DNA of 64,000 nucleotides from positions 97,868 through 161,867 of the forward strand of contig CALJHN010000010.1 in assembly GCA_938075455.1 (NCBI GenBank), read 5' to 3'. This DNA comes from an uncultured Flavobacteriales bacterium. GTDB lineage: Bacteria > Bacteroidota > Bacteroidia > Flavobacteriales_D > Parvicellaceae. Position numbers and translations under genes: made by a program. This document shows, piece after piece, positions 18,633 through 27,377 of the stretch; positions within the stretch are counted from its first letter, which is position 1; every line of letters begins with the position of its first letter. The notes under the pieces are model-generated. The model saw only the letters and a program-made list of their open reading frames with translations, did not search any database and was not told the DNA's origin.

Positions 18633-18706
18633 GCCGATGTAGCTCAGCTGGCTAGAGCAGCTGATTTGTAATCAGCAGGTCGTGGGTTCGAGTCCCTCCA
18701 TCGGCT
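18633..18706 (+). tRNA. tRNA-Thr (anticodon TGT)
   Basis: The 7-base acceptor arms GCCGATG (18633-18639) and CATCGGC pair fully. The D-arm carries AGCTCAGCTGG. The anticodon stem-loop CTGATTTGTAATCAG has anticodon TGT, and the T-loop reads GGTTCGAGTCC. The CCA end is not encoded. It is the first of four tRNAs ahead of tuf. Confidence 0.96.
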
Positions 18707-18734
18707 TTAAGTTCTTTTCATAAAAAGTATTTCA

Positions 18735-18816
18735 GGGGAGATACTCAAGCGGTCAACGAGGTCAGACTGTAAATCTGATGGCTTCGCCTTCGCAGGTTCG
18801 AATCCTGCTCTCCCCA
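18735..18816 (+). tRNA. tRNA-Tyr (anticodon GTA)
   Basis: GGGGAGA and TCTCCCC form the acceptor stem. The anticodon stem-loop CAGACTGTAAATCTG has anticodon GTA. The long variable arm (about 13 bases, with GGCTTCGCC) is typical of bacterial tRNA-Tyr, and the T-loop GGTTCGAATCC is canonical. The total of 82 bases fits a class II tRNA. Confidence 0.96.
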
Positions 18817-18879
18817 CCTAAGCCAATACCAATGTGGCATAATATCATTATTTATAGGTATAGATATGTTATTATGTAT

Positions 18880-18887
18880 TACATTTG
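18880..18887 (+). promoter_or_regulatory. Possible internal -7 element before tRNA-Gly
   Basis: TACATTTG is an exact TAnnTTTG match, but no TTG is present at the -33 distance, and the start site would lie only about five bases from the tRNA-Gly 5' end. It may be a secondary start that boosts tRNA-Gly, tRNA-Thr and tuf, or a chance match in A/T-rich sequence. Confidence 0.25.
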
Positions 18888-18898
18888 TGGTCCATTTT

Positions 18899-18971
18899 GC
18901 GGGAGTAGCTCAGTTGGTAGAGCATCAGCCTTCCAAGCTGAGGGTCGCGAGTTCGAATCTCGTCTCCCGCT
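18899..18971 (+). tRNA. tRNA-Gly (anticodon TCC)
   Basis: GCGGGAG and CTCCCGC form the acceptor stem. The anticodon stem-loop CAGCCTTCCAAGCTG carries anticodon TCC. The T-arm loop TTCGAATC is canonical. Length is 73 bases and CCA is not encoded. Confidence 0.96.
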
Positions 18972-18987
18972 CTTTTTTAATGGAACT

Positions 18988-19059
18988 GCCGATGTAGCTC
19001 AGGGGTAGAGCGCTTCCTTGGTAAGGAAGAGGTCACGGGTTCAACTCCCGTCATTGGCT
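18988..19059 (+). tRNA. tRNA-Thr (anticodon GGT)
   Basis: GCCGATG pairs with CATTGGC with one G-U wobble. The anticodon stem-loop CTTCCTTGGTAAGGAAG carries GGT, and the T-loop reads TTCAACTC. This is a second threonine isoacceptor, sharing its first ten bases with the TGT tRNA upstream. It lies 76 bases ahead of tuf, the common Thr-Tyr-Gly-Thr-tuf arrangement. Confidence 0.95.
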
Positions 19060-19135
19060 CATTTGCTTAACGGCATTTAAATAAAATAAATTAATAAATA
19101 AATAAAAATAAATTAGAAACTAAACAACAAAAGAA

Positions 19136-20317
19136 ATGGCAAAAGAAAATTTCGAAAGAACCAAACCGCATGTAAACGTAGGTACCATAGGTCACGTAGA
19201 TCATGGAAAAACCACCCTTACTGCAGCAATTTCTAAAGTGCTTTCTGATGCAGGACTAGCTAGTAAGCAAGATTTCGATCAGATTGATAATGCACCTGAA
19301 GAAAAAGAAAGAGGTATTACAATTAATACTGCTCATATTGAATATGAAACTGAAAATCGTCACTATGCTCACGTTGACTGTCCAGGTCACGCTGATTATG
19401 TTAAAAACATGGTTACTGGTGCAGCTCAAATGGATGGTGGAATTTTAGTATGTGCAGCAACAGATGGTCCAATGCCCCAAACTAGAGAACACATTTTATT
19501 AGCAAAGCAGGTAAATGTTCCTAGACTTGTTGTATTTATGAATAAAACTGATTTAGTAGATGATGATGAATTAATTGAATTAGTAGAAATGGAATTAGGT
19601 GATTTATTGGAATCTTATGATTTTAATGATACTCCTATTATTAAGGGGTCTGCTTTAGGAGCTCTTAATGGTGAACAATCTGGTGTAGATTCAGTTATGG
19701 AGTTAATGAAAACTGTAGACACTTGGATTGAAACGCCGGTAAGAGACGAAGCTAAAGCTTTTTTAATGTCTGTTGAAGATGTGTTTTCTATTACTGGTAG
19801 AGGAACTGTGGCAACGGGCGCTATTGAAACAGGAATTATTAGAACAGGTGATCCTGTAGATATTGTTGGTTTGAGTGAAGAAAAAATGTCTTCTACTGTA
19901 ACTGGAGTTGAAATGTTTAGAAAAATTCTTGATGAAGGTAGAGCTGGTGAAAACTGTGGTTTGCTTTTAAGAGGAATTGAAAAAGAACAAATCAAAAGAG
20001 GAATGGTTATAGCTAAACCAGGTTCTATTACACCTCATGCTAAATTTAAAGCTGAAGTATACATACTGAAAAAAGAAGAGGGTGGAAGACACACTCCATT
20101 TCACAATAATTACAGACCGCAGTTTTATTTCAGAACATTAGATGTTACTGGAACAATTCAACTAGAGTCTGGTAGAGAAATGGTGATGCCTGGTGATAAT
20201 GTTACTATAGATGTAGAACTTATTACTGGTGTTGCTATGGATATTGGTCTAAGATTTGCAATTAGAGAGGGTGGAAGAACTGTTGGTGCAGGTCAGGTAA
20301 CTGAAATTTTAGATTAA
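19136..20317 (+). CDS. tuf: Elongation factor Tu
   Basis: EF-Tu delivers aminoacyl-tRNA to the ribosome in a GTP-dependent way. The 393-residue protein has the G motifs [19 protein letters not shown] (switch I), DCPGHADY and NKTD, then the [17 protein letters not shown] domain-2 start and the domain-3 end [14 protein letters not shown]. The Thr in NKTD replaces the Cys common in proteobacteria and is within family variation. It lies between two tRNA groups and is probably cotranscribed with them. Confidence 0.98.
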   Translation: MAKENFERTKPHVNVGTIGHVDHGKTTLTAAISKVLSDAGLASKQDFDQIDNAPEEKERGITINTAHIEYETENRHYAHVDCPGHADYVKNMVTGAAQMDGGILVCAATDGPMPQTREHILLAKQVNVPRLVVFMNKTDLVDDDELIELVEMELGDLLESYDFNDTPIIKGSALGALNGEQSGVDSVMELMKTVDTWIETPVRDEAKAFLMSVEDVFSITGRGTVATGAIETGIIRTGDPVDIVGLSEEKMSSTVTGVEMFRKILDEGRAGENCGLLLRGIEKEQIKRGMVIAKPGSITPHAKFKAEVYILKKEEGGRHTPFHNNYRPQFYFRTLDVTGTIQLESGREMVMPGDNVTIDVELITGVAMDIGLRFAIREGGRTVGAGQVTEILD

Positions 20318-20338
20318 TATAAATAAAAGTTTGTGTTG

Positions 20339-20370
20339 TTAAAGGTGTTCTAGAAATAGAGTGCCTTTAA
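20339..20370 (+). other. Long hairpin with GAAA tetraloop between tuf and tRNA-Trp
   Basis: A 14-base arm (20339-20352) pairs along its full length with 20357-20370 (eleven Watson-Crick pairs, three consecutive G-U wobbles) around the loop GAAA, a GNRA tetraloop. No T tract follows, so it is not a standard terminator. It ends nine bases before tRNA-Trp and is best read as an RNA processing or mRNA 3'-end stabilising element for the tuf message. Confidence 0.55.
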
Positions 20371-20379
20371 ACGCATAAT

Positions 20380-20452
20380 ACGGATGTAGCTCAGCTGGTA
20401 GAGCACTGGTCTCCAAAACCAGGTGTCGGGAGTTCGAGTCTCTCCATCCGTG
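20380..20452 (+). tRNA. tRNA-Trp (anticodon CCA)
   Basis: ACGGATG and CATCCGT form the acceptor stem. The anticodon stem-loop CTGGTCTCCAAAACCAG carries CCA. The T-arm with GAGTTCGAGTCTC is canonical. The placement between tuf and secE is standard in many bacteria. Confidence 0.96.
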
Positions 20453-20476
20453 CAAACGAATTTAAAGAATATAATA

Positions 20477-20716
20477 GTGGCTGGAATAAAAAATTATATA
20501 GAAGAAATTGTTCATGAACTTTCAAATAAGGTTTCTTGGCCAACTTGGCAAGACCTACAAACTAGCTCAATTATTGTTTTAGTAACTAGTATTATTTTAG
20601 CCTTCATCATATGGCTAATGGATTATGTTTTTGGAATTTGGCCTGTAGTAGATAGTGCTCAGTCTTTTAGCTGGAGAGGAATATTAGGTTTTATTTATCA
20701 CTTTATAAATAATTAA
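20477..20716 (+). CDS. secE: Preprotein translocase subunit SecE
   Basis: SecE is the small essential subunit that clamps SecY. It has an amphipathic segment (YIEEIVHELSNKVSWPTWQDL), where the K-V-x-W-P-x-x-x-x-L pattern is diagnostic, followed by one membrane helix (SIIVLVTSIILAFIIWLMDYV split across residues 33-53). The frame stays open upstream into tRNA-Trp, so a start inside the tRNA was rejected. The GTG at 20477, 24 bases after the tRNA, gives a 79-residue protein of normal length. Confidence 0.9.
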   Translation: MAGIKNYIEEIVHELSNKVSWPTWQDLQTSSIIVLVTSIILAFIIWLMDYVFGIWPVVDSAQSFSWRGILGFIYHFINN

Positions 20717-20719
20717 ATT

Positions 20720-21271
20720 ATGACAGAAATATCCAAAAAGTGGTATGTGATTAGGGCTATTAGTGGCAAAGAGAAGAAAGTTAAAGAATTGCTTGAATTA
20801 GAAATTGATCGTCATAATTTAAACGATTATGTAGAACAAGTTTTGATACCTACAGAAAAAATATACCAAATTAGAAAAGGAAAAAAAATTTCTAAAGAGA
20901 AAAATTATTTTCCAGGATACGTTTTAATACAAGCTGCTTTAATTGGTGAGGTAGAGCATGTTATTAAATCAATGACTAACGTTCTTGGTTTTCTTGGTGC
21001 AACGAAAGGCGGAGATCCTCTTCCAATGCGTCAAGCGGAGGTTAATAGAATATTAGGAAAAGTTGATGAACTAGCTGTTAGTGACGAGGAAATGGATATT
21101 CCTTATGTAGTTGGCGAATCGGTTAAGGTAGTAGATGGACCGTTTAATAATTTTAACGGCATCATAGAAAACATTAATGAGGAAAAGAAAAAACTTACAG
21201 TTATGGTTAAAATCTTTGGTCGTAAAACACCTTTAGAATTAAACTATATGCAAGTAGAGAAAGACGGATAA
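20720..21271 (+). CDS. nusG: Transcription termination/antitermination protein NusG
   Basis: NusG binds RNA polymerase and links it to Rho or the ribosome. The 183-residue chain has the NGN domain start KKWYVIRAISGKEKKV, the segment NYFPGYVLIQ, and a C-terminal KOW domain with GESVKVVDGPFNNFNGIIE. It is three bases after secE and followed by the L11 operon, the standard order. Confidence 0.96.
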   Translation: MTEISKKWYVIRAISGKEKKVKELLELEIDRHNLNDYVEQVLIPTEKIYQIRKGKKISKEKNYFPGYVLIQAALIGEVEHVIKSMTNVLGFLGATKGGDPLPMRQAEVNRILGKVDELAVSDEEMDIPYVVGESVKVVDGPFNNFNGIIENINEEKKKLTVMVKIFGRKTPLELNYMQVEKDG

Positions 21272-21339
21272 TAAAGAAATTGTAAAGCAAAACTGTTAGC
21301 TTCCCTGTGGCGTTTTACATGTTTAAAAAATAAATAAAG

Positions 21340-21783
21340 ATGGCTAAAGAAATAAGTGGATTAATAAAACTTCAAATTAGGGGTGGTTCTGCAAATCCTT
21401 CTCCTCCTGTTGGTCCTGCACTAGGAGCAAAAGGGGTGAATATTATGGAATTTTGCAAGCAATTTAATGCACGTACTCAAGAAAAGGCAGGAAAGGTATT
21501 ACCATGTGTAATTACTGTTTACTCAGATAAGTCATTTGATTTTGTTGTAAAAACACCCCCAGCGGCTGTCCAGTTATTGGAGTCTGCTAAGATTAAAAAA
21601 GGTTCTCCAGAGTCTAATAAAATCAAGATTGGGTCAATTACATGGGATCAAATAAAAACTATTTCTGAAGATAAGATGCCGGATCTAAATTGTTTTAATG
21701 TTGAATCTGCTATGCGGATGATGGCTGGAACAGCAAGAAGTATGGGTTTAAATGTAAAAGGAAAAGCTCCATGGAGTAATTAA
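21340..21783 (+). CDS. rplK: 50S ribosomal protein L11
   Basis: L11 binds the GTPase-associated region of 23S rRNA. The 147-residue sequence contains the proline-rich [20 protein letters not shown] near the N-terminus and the C-terminal rRNA-binding part ending [12 protein letters not shown]. The 68-base gap after nusG could hold an L1 autoregulatory site, but I see only a weak imperfect stem (TGTAAA with TTTACA). Confidence 0.97.
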   Translation: MAKEISGLIKLQIRGGSANPSPPVGPALGAKGVNIMEFCKQFNARTQEKAGKVLPCVITVYSDKSFDFVVKTPPAAVQLLESAKIKKGSPESNKIKIGSITWDQIKTISEDKMPDLNCFNVESAMRMMAGTARSMGLNVKGKAPWSN

Positions 21784-21801
21784 TCATAAAATTTAACAAT
21801 A

Positions 21802-22494
21802 ATGACACTCTCAAAATATAGAAAGGAAGCCTTATCGAAGTTCGACGTAGAGAAATCTTACTCGTTAGAGGATGCCTCAAAAATTGTTAAGGATATTACA
21901 AAACAAAAATTTGATTCAACTGTAGACCTTGCGGTAAAGTTAGGAGTAGATCCTAGAAAAGCCAACCAAATGGTTAGAGGAACAGTGTCTCTTCCTCACG
22001 GTACAGGAAAAGATGTTAAGGTTTTAGTTTTGTGTAGCCCAGACAAAGAAAAAGAAGCAACCGATGCAGGTGCAGATTTTGTAGGTCTTGACGAATTTAT
22101 AGACAAGATTAAACAAGGTTGGACGGATGTAGATGTAATTATTACCATGCCTTCAGTTATGGGCAAAGTTGGTGCTCTTGGAAGAATTTTAGGGCCAAGA
22201 GGATTAATGCCAAACCCAAAAACTGGAACTGTAACTATGAATGTTGGACAAGCTGTAACAGATGTTAAAGCTGGTAAAATCGATTTCAAGGTTGATAAAT
22301 ATGGTATTATTCATTCTCCAATCGGAAAGGCATCATTTGAGTCAAATCAAATTATTGACAACGCAAAAGAATTTTTAGCTGCATTAATTAAGTTAAAACC
22401 TTCATCATCCAAAGGGACTTACTTTAGAAGTGTTACAATTTCTAGTACAATGAGTCCTGGGGTTAAAATTGAACCTAAAAGTGTTGAAGCTTAA
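21802..22494 (+). CDS. rplA: 50S ribosomal protein L1
   Basis: L1 forms the stalk near the E site and in many bacteria represses its own operon. The 230-residue protein contains the family signatures [30 protein letters not shown], and [19 protein letters not shown]. It follows rplK by 18 bases. Confidence 0.97.
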   Translation: MTLSKYRKEALSKFDVEKSYSLEDASKIVKDITKQKFDSTVDLAVKLGVDPRKANQMVRGTVSLPHGTGKDVKVLVLCSPDKEKEATDAGADFVGLDEFIDKIKQGWTDVDVIITMPSVMGKVGALGRILGPRGLMPNPKTGTVTMNVGQAVTDVKAGKIDFKVDKYGIIHSPIGKASFESNQIIDNAKEFLAALIKLKPSSSKGTYFRSVTISSTMSPGVKIEPKSVEA

Positions 22495-22512
22495 TCATCA
22501 AAACATTATATA

Positions 22513-23037
22513 ATGAAAAAAGAAGAAAAACAAGTAATGATTGATGACCTAAGCAAAAGGTTAGATGAAAACAATATTATTTATATTGCCGACATCTCTA
22601 ATCTTGATGCAGTAGCAACTAGTTCCTTAAGGAGACAGTGTTTTACAAAAAACATAAAACTTAGCGTTGTTAAAAACACATTGCTTAAGAAAGCAATGGA
22701 AAATGTACAGGGAAAAGACTTCACAGAATTGTATGATATTCTGCCTGGGCCAACAGCAATTATGTTGTCGGATACGGGAAATTTACCTGCAAAACTGATT
22801 AAAGATTTTCGTAAGAAAAACGATAAGCCAGTTTTAAAAGGTGCATTTGTTGAAGAATCTATATATATAGGTGATGATCAATTGAATTTACTAGCTGATA
22901 TTAAATCTAAAGACGAACTCATTGGAGAAGTCATCGGATTATTACAATCACCAGCTAAAAATGTAATTTCAGCTCTAACTTCAAGCAAAGGAAAAATTGC
23001 TGGATTAGTAAAAACCCTTTCAGAAAAAGAAACGTAA
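22513..23037 (+). CDS. rplJ: 50S ribosomal protein L10
   Basis: L10 is the base of the ribosomal stalk that carries L7/L12 dimers. It is 174 residues with the N-terminal rRNA-binding segment ([20 protein letters not shown]), the central GPTAIM motif, and a C-terminal helix for L12. It follows rplA by 18 bases in the same operon. Confidence 0.95.
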   Translation: MKKEEKQVMIDDLSKRLDENNIIYIADISNLDAVATSSLRRQCFTKNIKLSVVKNTLLKKAMENVQGKDFTELYDILPGPTAIMLSDTGNLPAKLIKDFRKKNDKPVLKGAFVEESIYIGDDQLNLLADIKSKDELIGEVIGLLQSPAKNVISALTSSKGKIAGLVKTLSEKET

Positions 23038-23074
23038 AAAATTAAATAAAAAACAAATTTTAAAAACAAATAAA

Positions 23075-23455
23075 ATGGCAGATATAAAAGCAATGGCAGA
23101 AGAGTTAGTTAACTTAACTGTTAAAGAAGTAAATGAATTAGCAGCAGTCTTAAAAGAAGAGCATGGTATTGAGCCTGCAGCAGCAGCAGCAGTAGCAGTA
23201 GCAGCACCAGGTGGTGGTGGAGATGCTGGTGGAGGAGAAGAAAAATCAGAATTTGATGTTATTCTTACGGCAGCAGGTGGATCTAAGCTTCAGGTAGTTA
23301 AAGCTGTAAAAGAACTTACAGGATTAGGACTTAAAGAAGCTAAGGAATTAGTGGATGGAGCTCCTAAAGCTATCAAAGAAGGTGTTGGAAAAGACGAGGC
23401 TGACGGCATGAAAAAAGCTTTAGAAGAAGCTGGTGCTGAGGTTGAATTGAAGTAA
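23075..23455 (+). CDS. rplL: 50S ribosomal protein L7/L12
   Basis: L7/L12 forms the flexible stalk that recruits translation GTPases. The 126-residue chain has an N-terminal dimerisation helix, an Ala/Gly-rich hinge (residues about 34-54, encoded by repeated GCA codons), and the C-terminal domain with [20 protein letters not shown] and [16 protein letters not shown]. It is followed by a strong palindrome with a T tract that separates it from rpoB. Confidence 0.97.
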   Translation: MADIKAMAEELVNLTVKEVNELAAVLKEEHGIEPAAAAAVAVAAPGGGGDAGGGEEKSEFDVILTAAGGSKLQVVKAVKELTGLGLKEAKELVDGAPKAIKEGVGKDEADGMKKALEEAGAEVELK

Positions 23456-23474
23456 TTCAATTTTTTATAGAACT

Positions 23475-23511
23475 ATAGGTCTAAGAATTCTTAGACCTAT
23501 GTCCTTTTTTT
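23475..23511 (+). terminator. Terminator / attenuator between rplL and rpoB
   Basis: A perfect 26-base palindrome (23475-23500) consists of 13-base arms, giving an 11-pair stem with an AATT loop. It is followed by GTCC and seven T residues (23505-23511). It should terminate most transcripts leaving rplL. Because rpoB starts 28 bases later with no clear promoter, it likely acts as an attenuator that sets the ratio of ribosomal protein to polymerase. Confidence 0.85.
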
Positions 23512-23539
23512 AATACATATTAACTAAATTTACAATACA

Positions 23540-26500
23540 TTGGCTAAATCAATTAAAACTACAGAAAGAATAAACTTTGCTTCCAGTCAGCATCGATTTT
23601 CGTATCCAGATTTTTTAGATATTCAAATAAAATCATTTCAAGAATTTTTTCAATTAGAAACCACTTCTGAAAACAGAATTGAGGAAGGTTTATTTAAGGT
23701 TTTTTCCGAAAATTTCCCAATTACAGATACAAGGAATCAGTTTGTACTAGAATTTTTAGATTATTTTATAGATCCACCAAGATATACCATAACCGAATGT
23801 ATAGATAGAGGACTTACATATTCCGTTCCTTTAAAGGCGGTAATGAAATTATATTGCACAGATCCAGAACACGAAGATTTTGAAACTATTGTTCAAGAAG
23901 TTTATTTAGGAACAATTCCATACATGACCCCTAAAGGTTCATTTATTATTAACGGTGCAGAAAGAGTTGTAGTTTCTCAGCTACACCGTTCTCCTGGCGT
24001 CTTTTTCAGTCAAAGTAGACACGCTAATGGAACTAAATTATATTCAGCGAGAGTAATTCCTTTTAAAGGTTCTTGGATAGAATTTGCTACCGATATTAAT
24101 AGTGTTATGTACGCTTACATTGATAGAAAGAAAAAATTACCTGTTACAACACTTTTTAGAGCTATAGGTTATGAAAGCGATAAAGATATTTTAGAAATAT
24201 TTGATTTAGCAGATGAGGTAAAAGTCACAAAGGCAAATCTTAAAAAAATTAATGGCAGAAAACTTGCTGCTAGAGTGCTTAAATCTTGGGTAGAAGATTT
24301 TGTAGATGAGGATACGGGAGAAGTTGTATCTATTGAAAGAAACGAAGTTTTAATAGATAGAGAAACAATCATTGAAGATGACCATGTTGCAATGATTGAA
24401 GATGCAGGCGTTAAAACTGTTATTCTTCACAAAGAAAATATTAACTCAGCAGATTTTGCAATTATCTACAATACATTACAAAAAGATACTTCTAACTCTG
24501 AAAAAGAAGCTGTAGAGCATATTTACAGACAACTTAGAAATGCTGAGCCACCAGATGAAGAGACCGCAAGAGGGGTAATTGATAAGTTGTTTTTCTCTGA
24601 ACAAAGATATGACCTTGGTGAAGTAGGTAGATATAGAATTAATAAAAAATTAGGTTTAGATATTGAAGAGACACAAAGAGTACTTACAAAGACAGATATA
24701 ATTTCAATTGTAAAGTATTTAATAGAGCTTATTAATTCTAAGACTGATGTTGATGATATTGATCATTTAAGTAACAGAAGAGTAAGAACTGTAGGTGAGC
24801 AATTATATTCTCAGTTTGGCGTAGGTTTAGCTCGAATGTCAAGAACTATCAGAGAAAGAATGAATGTTAGAGATAATGAGGTCTTTACTCCAATTGATTT
24901 AATTAATGCTAAAACACTTTCTAGTGTGATAAACTCATTTTTTGGAACTAACCAACTGTCTCAATTTATGGACCAAACCAATCCTTTGGCAGAGGTTACT
25001 CATAAAAGACGTCTTTCTGCTCTTGGACCTGGAGGATTAACTAGAGAAAGAGCAGGTTTTGAAGTTAGGGATGTTCACTACACACATTATGGAAGATTAT
25101 GTACAATTGAAACACCTGAAGGGCCTAATATTGGTTTGATTTCCTCACTTTGTGTATATGCAAAAGTAAATAGACTTGGTTTTATAGAAACTCCCTACAG
25201 AGAGGTCAAGAAAGGAAAAGTTGATTTAGGGTCTGAACCAATTTATCTTTCAGCTGAAGAAGAGGATAACAAATATATAGCTCAGGCAAATGCTCAAATC
25301 AACAAAGATGGTGTTTTTGAAAATGACAATGTGATTTCAAGGTTTATGGGAGATTTTCCTTTGCCTTCTAAGGAAGAAATTAACTTAATTGACGTAGGTG
25401 CTAACCAAATTGCTTCAATTGCAGCTTCTTGTATTCCATTTTTAGAGCACGATGATGCAAATAGAGCATTGATGGGATCTAATATGCAGCGTCAAGCGGT
25501 CCCCCTTTTGAATCCAACTGCTCCGATTGTCGGAACAGGTATAGAAGAATTAGTTGCTAGAGATTCTAGAGTTTTAATTCACGCTGAAAAAGATGGAGTA
25601 GTTTCTTATGTCGATTCTAATGAAATTCACATAAAATATAAATTATCGAAAGATGATATACTGGTAAGTTTTGATACAGACACTACTATATATAATCTTA
25701 TTAAATTTCAGAAAACTAACCAAGGATCTTCAGTTAACCTCAGACCAATTGTTAAAAAAGGTGATAAAGTCATTAAAGGGCAGGTTTTAGTTGAAGGTTA
25801 TGGCACTGATAATGGAGAATTAGCATTGGGCCAAAACTTGAAAGTAGCTTTTATGCCTTGGAAAGGATACAACTTTGAAGATGCTATTGTAATATCTGAA
25901 AAAGTAGTAAAAGATGATATTTTCACTAGTGTACATGTAGATGAATATAGCTTGGACGTAAGAGATACTAAAAGAGGTCTAGAAGAGCTTACTGCAGATA
26001 TTCCTAACGTTAGTGAAGAAGCTACCAAAGACTTAGATGAAAATGGAATTATTAGAGTTGGAGCTGAAGTTAAAGAAGGGGATATTTTAATTGGAAAAAT
26101 CACTCCAAAGGGTGAGAGCGACCCAACACCTGAAGAAAAATTACTTAGAGCAATATTTGGTGATAAAGCAGGTGATGTTAAAGATGCTTCTCTAAAAGTT
26201 TCCCCATCTGTTAACGGTGTTGTTATTGATAAGAAGTTATTTTCAAAAGCTATTAAAGATAGAAAATCTAAAGCAGCAGATAAACCTATAATTGAGCAAT
26301 TAGATGCTGAAGAGGTAATGAAGCAAGCTGAATTGAAATCAACATTAATTGAAAAATTACTATCAATTCTTGGTGATAAAAAATCAGAAGGTGTTATTAA
26401 TGTTTTTAAAGAGCAAGTTATTAAGAAGGGTGTTAAGTTTACAGAAAAAACACTTAAGTCAATTGATTTCATTCATATCAACTCTAAAAACTGGACTAAA

Positions 26501-27352
26501 GATGATAAAATAAATGATTTAGTTGACACTACTTTACATAATTACAACTTAAAGGCTACAGAACTTATAGGAGATTTCAAACGTAAGAAGTTTCAAATAA
26601 TAGTTGGAGACGAATTGCCTAATGGAATTATACAAATGGCTAAAGTTTACATTGCCAAGAAAAGAAAACTTAAAGTTGGTGATAAGATGGCCGGTAGACA
26701 CGGGAATAAAGGTATAGTTGCAAGAATAGTAAGAGAAGAAGACATGCCATACTTAGATGATGGAACACCAGTTGATATTGTTTTAAATCCACTTGGTGTA
26801 CCATCAAGGATGAACTTGGGGCAGATTTATGAAACTGTATTGGCTTGGGCAGGTGAGAAATTAGATCTAAAATTTTCTACTCCTATTTTTGATGGTGCTT
26901 CATTAGAATCGATTGACAAGTACTCAGACGAAGCTGGTATTCCTAGAAATGGAAAAACATATCTTTATGACGGCGGAACAGGTGAAAGATTTGATCAGCC
27001 TGCTACAGTTGGCATCATTTACATGCTTAAATTAAGTCATATGGTAGATGATAAAATGCATGCAAGATCTATTGGGCCATATTCATTGATTACCCAACAA
27101 CCACTTGGAGGAAAAGCTCAATTTGGTGGTCAGAGATTTGGTGAAATGGAAGTGTGGGCATTAGAAGCATATGGAGCCTCAAATGTTCTACAAGAAATTT
27201 TAACAGTTAAGTCAGATGATGTTCAAGGAAGAGCTAAAGCTTATGAACATATTGTAAAAGGTAAAAACCTACCCAATCCTGGAATTCCAGAATCATTCAA
27301 TGTACTGCTTAATGAATTACAAGGATTAGGATTAAATATAGATTTAGATTAA
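23540..27352 (+). CDS. rpoB: DNA-directed RNA polymerase subunit beta
   Basis: This 1270-residue core polymerase subunit starts at TTG (23540); no in-frame ATG precedes the conserved [20 protein letters not shown] region. Rifampicin cluster I is intact ([20 protein letters not shown] and [19 protein letters not shown]). In cluster II the usual [13 protein letters not shown] reads [13 protein letters not shown]: Thr522 (codon ACA at 25103) replaces the proline equivalent to E. coli Pro564. The catalytic-site Lys motif [15 protein letters not shown] and the C-terminal [18 protein letters not shown] are present. It is followed after 25 bases by rpoC. Confidence 0.98.
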   Translation: MAKSIKTTERINFASSQHRFSYPDFLDIQIKSFQEFFQLETTSENRIEEGLFKVFSENFPITDTRNQFVLEFLDYFIDPPRYTITECIDRGLTYSVPLKAVMKLYCTDPEHEDFETIVQEVYLGTIPYMTPKGSFIINGAERVVVSQLHRSPGVFFSQSRHANGTKLYSARVIPFKGSWIEFATDINSVMYAYIDRKKKLPVTTLFRAIGYESDKDILEIFDLADEVKVTKANLKKINGRKLAARVLKSWVEDFVDEDTGEVVSIERNEVLIDRETIIEDDHVAMIEDAGVKTVILHKENINSADFAIIYNTLQKDTSNSEKEAVEHIYRQLRNAEPPDEETARGVIDKLFFSEQRYDLGEVGRYRINKKLGLDIEETQRVLTKTDIISIVKYLIELINSKTDVDDIDHLSNRRVRTVGEQLYSQFGVGLARMSRTIRERMNVRDNEVFTPIDLINAKTLSSVINSFFGTNQLSQFMDQTNPLAEVTHKRRLSALGPGGLTRERAGFEVRDVHYTHYGRLCTIETPEGPNIGLISSLCVYAKVNRLGFIETPYREVKKGKVDLGSEPIYLSAEEEDNKYIAQANAQINKDGVFENDNVISRFMGDFPLPSKEEINLIDVGANQIASIAASCIPFLEHDDANRALMGSNMQRQAVPLLNPTAPIVGTGIEELVARDSRVLIHAEKDGVVSYVDSNEIHIKYKLSKDDILVSFDTDTTIYNLIKFQKTNQGSSVNLRPIVKKGDKVIKGQVLVEGYGTDNGELALGQNLKVAFMPWKGYNFEDAIVISEKVVKDDIFTSVHVDEYSLDVRDTKRGLEELTADIPNVSEEATKDLDENGIIRVGAEVKEGDILIGKITPKGESDPTPEEKLLRAIFGDKAGDVKDASLKVSPSVNGVVIDKKLFSKAIKDRKSKAADKPIIEQLDAEEVMKQAELKSTLIEKLLSILGDKKSEGVINVFKEQVIKKGVKFTEKTLKSIDFIHINSKNWTKDDKINDLVDTTLHNYNLKATELIGDFKRKKFQIIVGDELPNGIIQMAKVYIAKKRKLKVGDKMAGRHGNKGIVARIVREEDMPYLDDGTPVDIVLNPLGVPSRMNLGQIYETVLAWAGEKLDLKFSTPIFDGASLESIDKYSDEAGIPRNGKTYLYDGGTGERFDQPATVGIIYMLKLSHMVDDKMHARSIGPYSLITQQPLGGKAQFGGQRFGEMEVWALEAYGASNVLQEILTVKSDDVQGRAKAYEHIVKGKNLPNPGIPESFNVLLNELQGLGLNIDLD

Positions 27353-27377
27353 TATTCATAATAGATAAATTAAAAAA

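Noticed and set aside
18778..19008. Open frame across tRNA-Tyr, tRNA-Gly and tRNA-Thr
   Set aside because: It reads through three clear tRNA genes and has no protein-like features.
20423..20476. Upstream extension of secE into tRNA-Trp
   Set aside because: The extra 18 residues are encoded by the tRNA; the GTG at 20477 gives the normal SecE N-terminus.
23178..23206. GCA/GTA trinucleotide run resembling a microsatellite
   Set aside because: It encodes the Ala/Val-rich hinge of L7/L12, a normal feature of the protein.
25798..26472. Long open frame antisense to rpoB (224 codons)
   Set aside because: Ser/Leu-rich translation without family features; the opposite strand is conserved rpoB, so it is a shadow.
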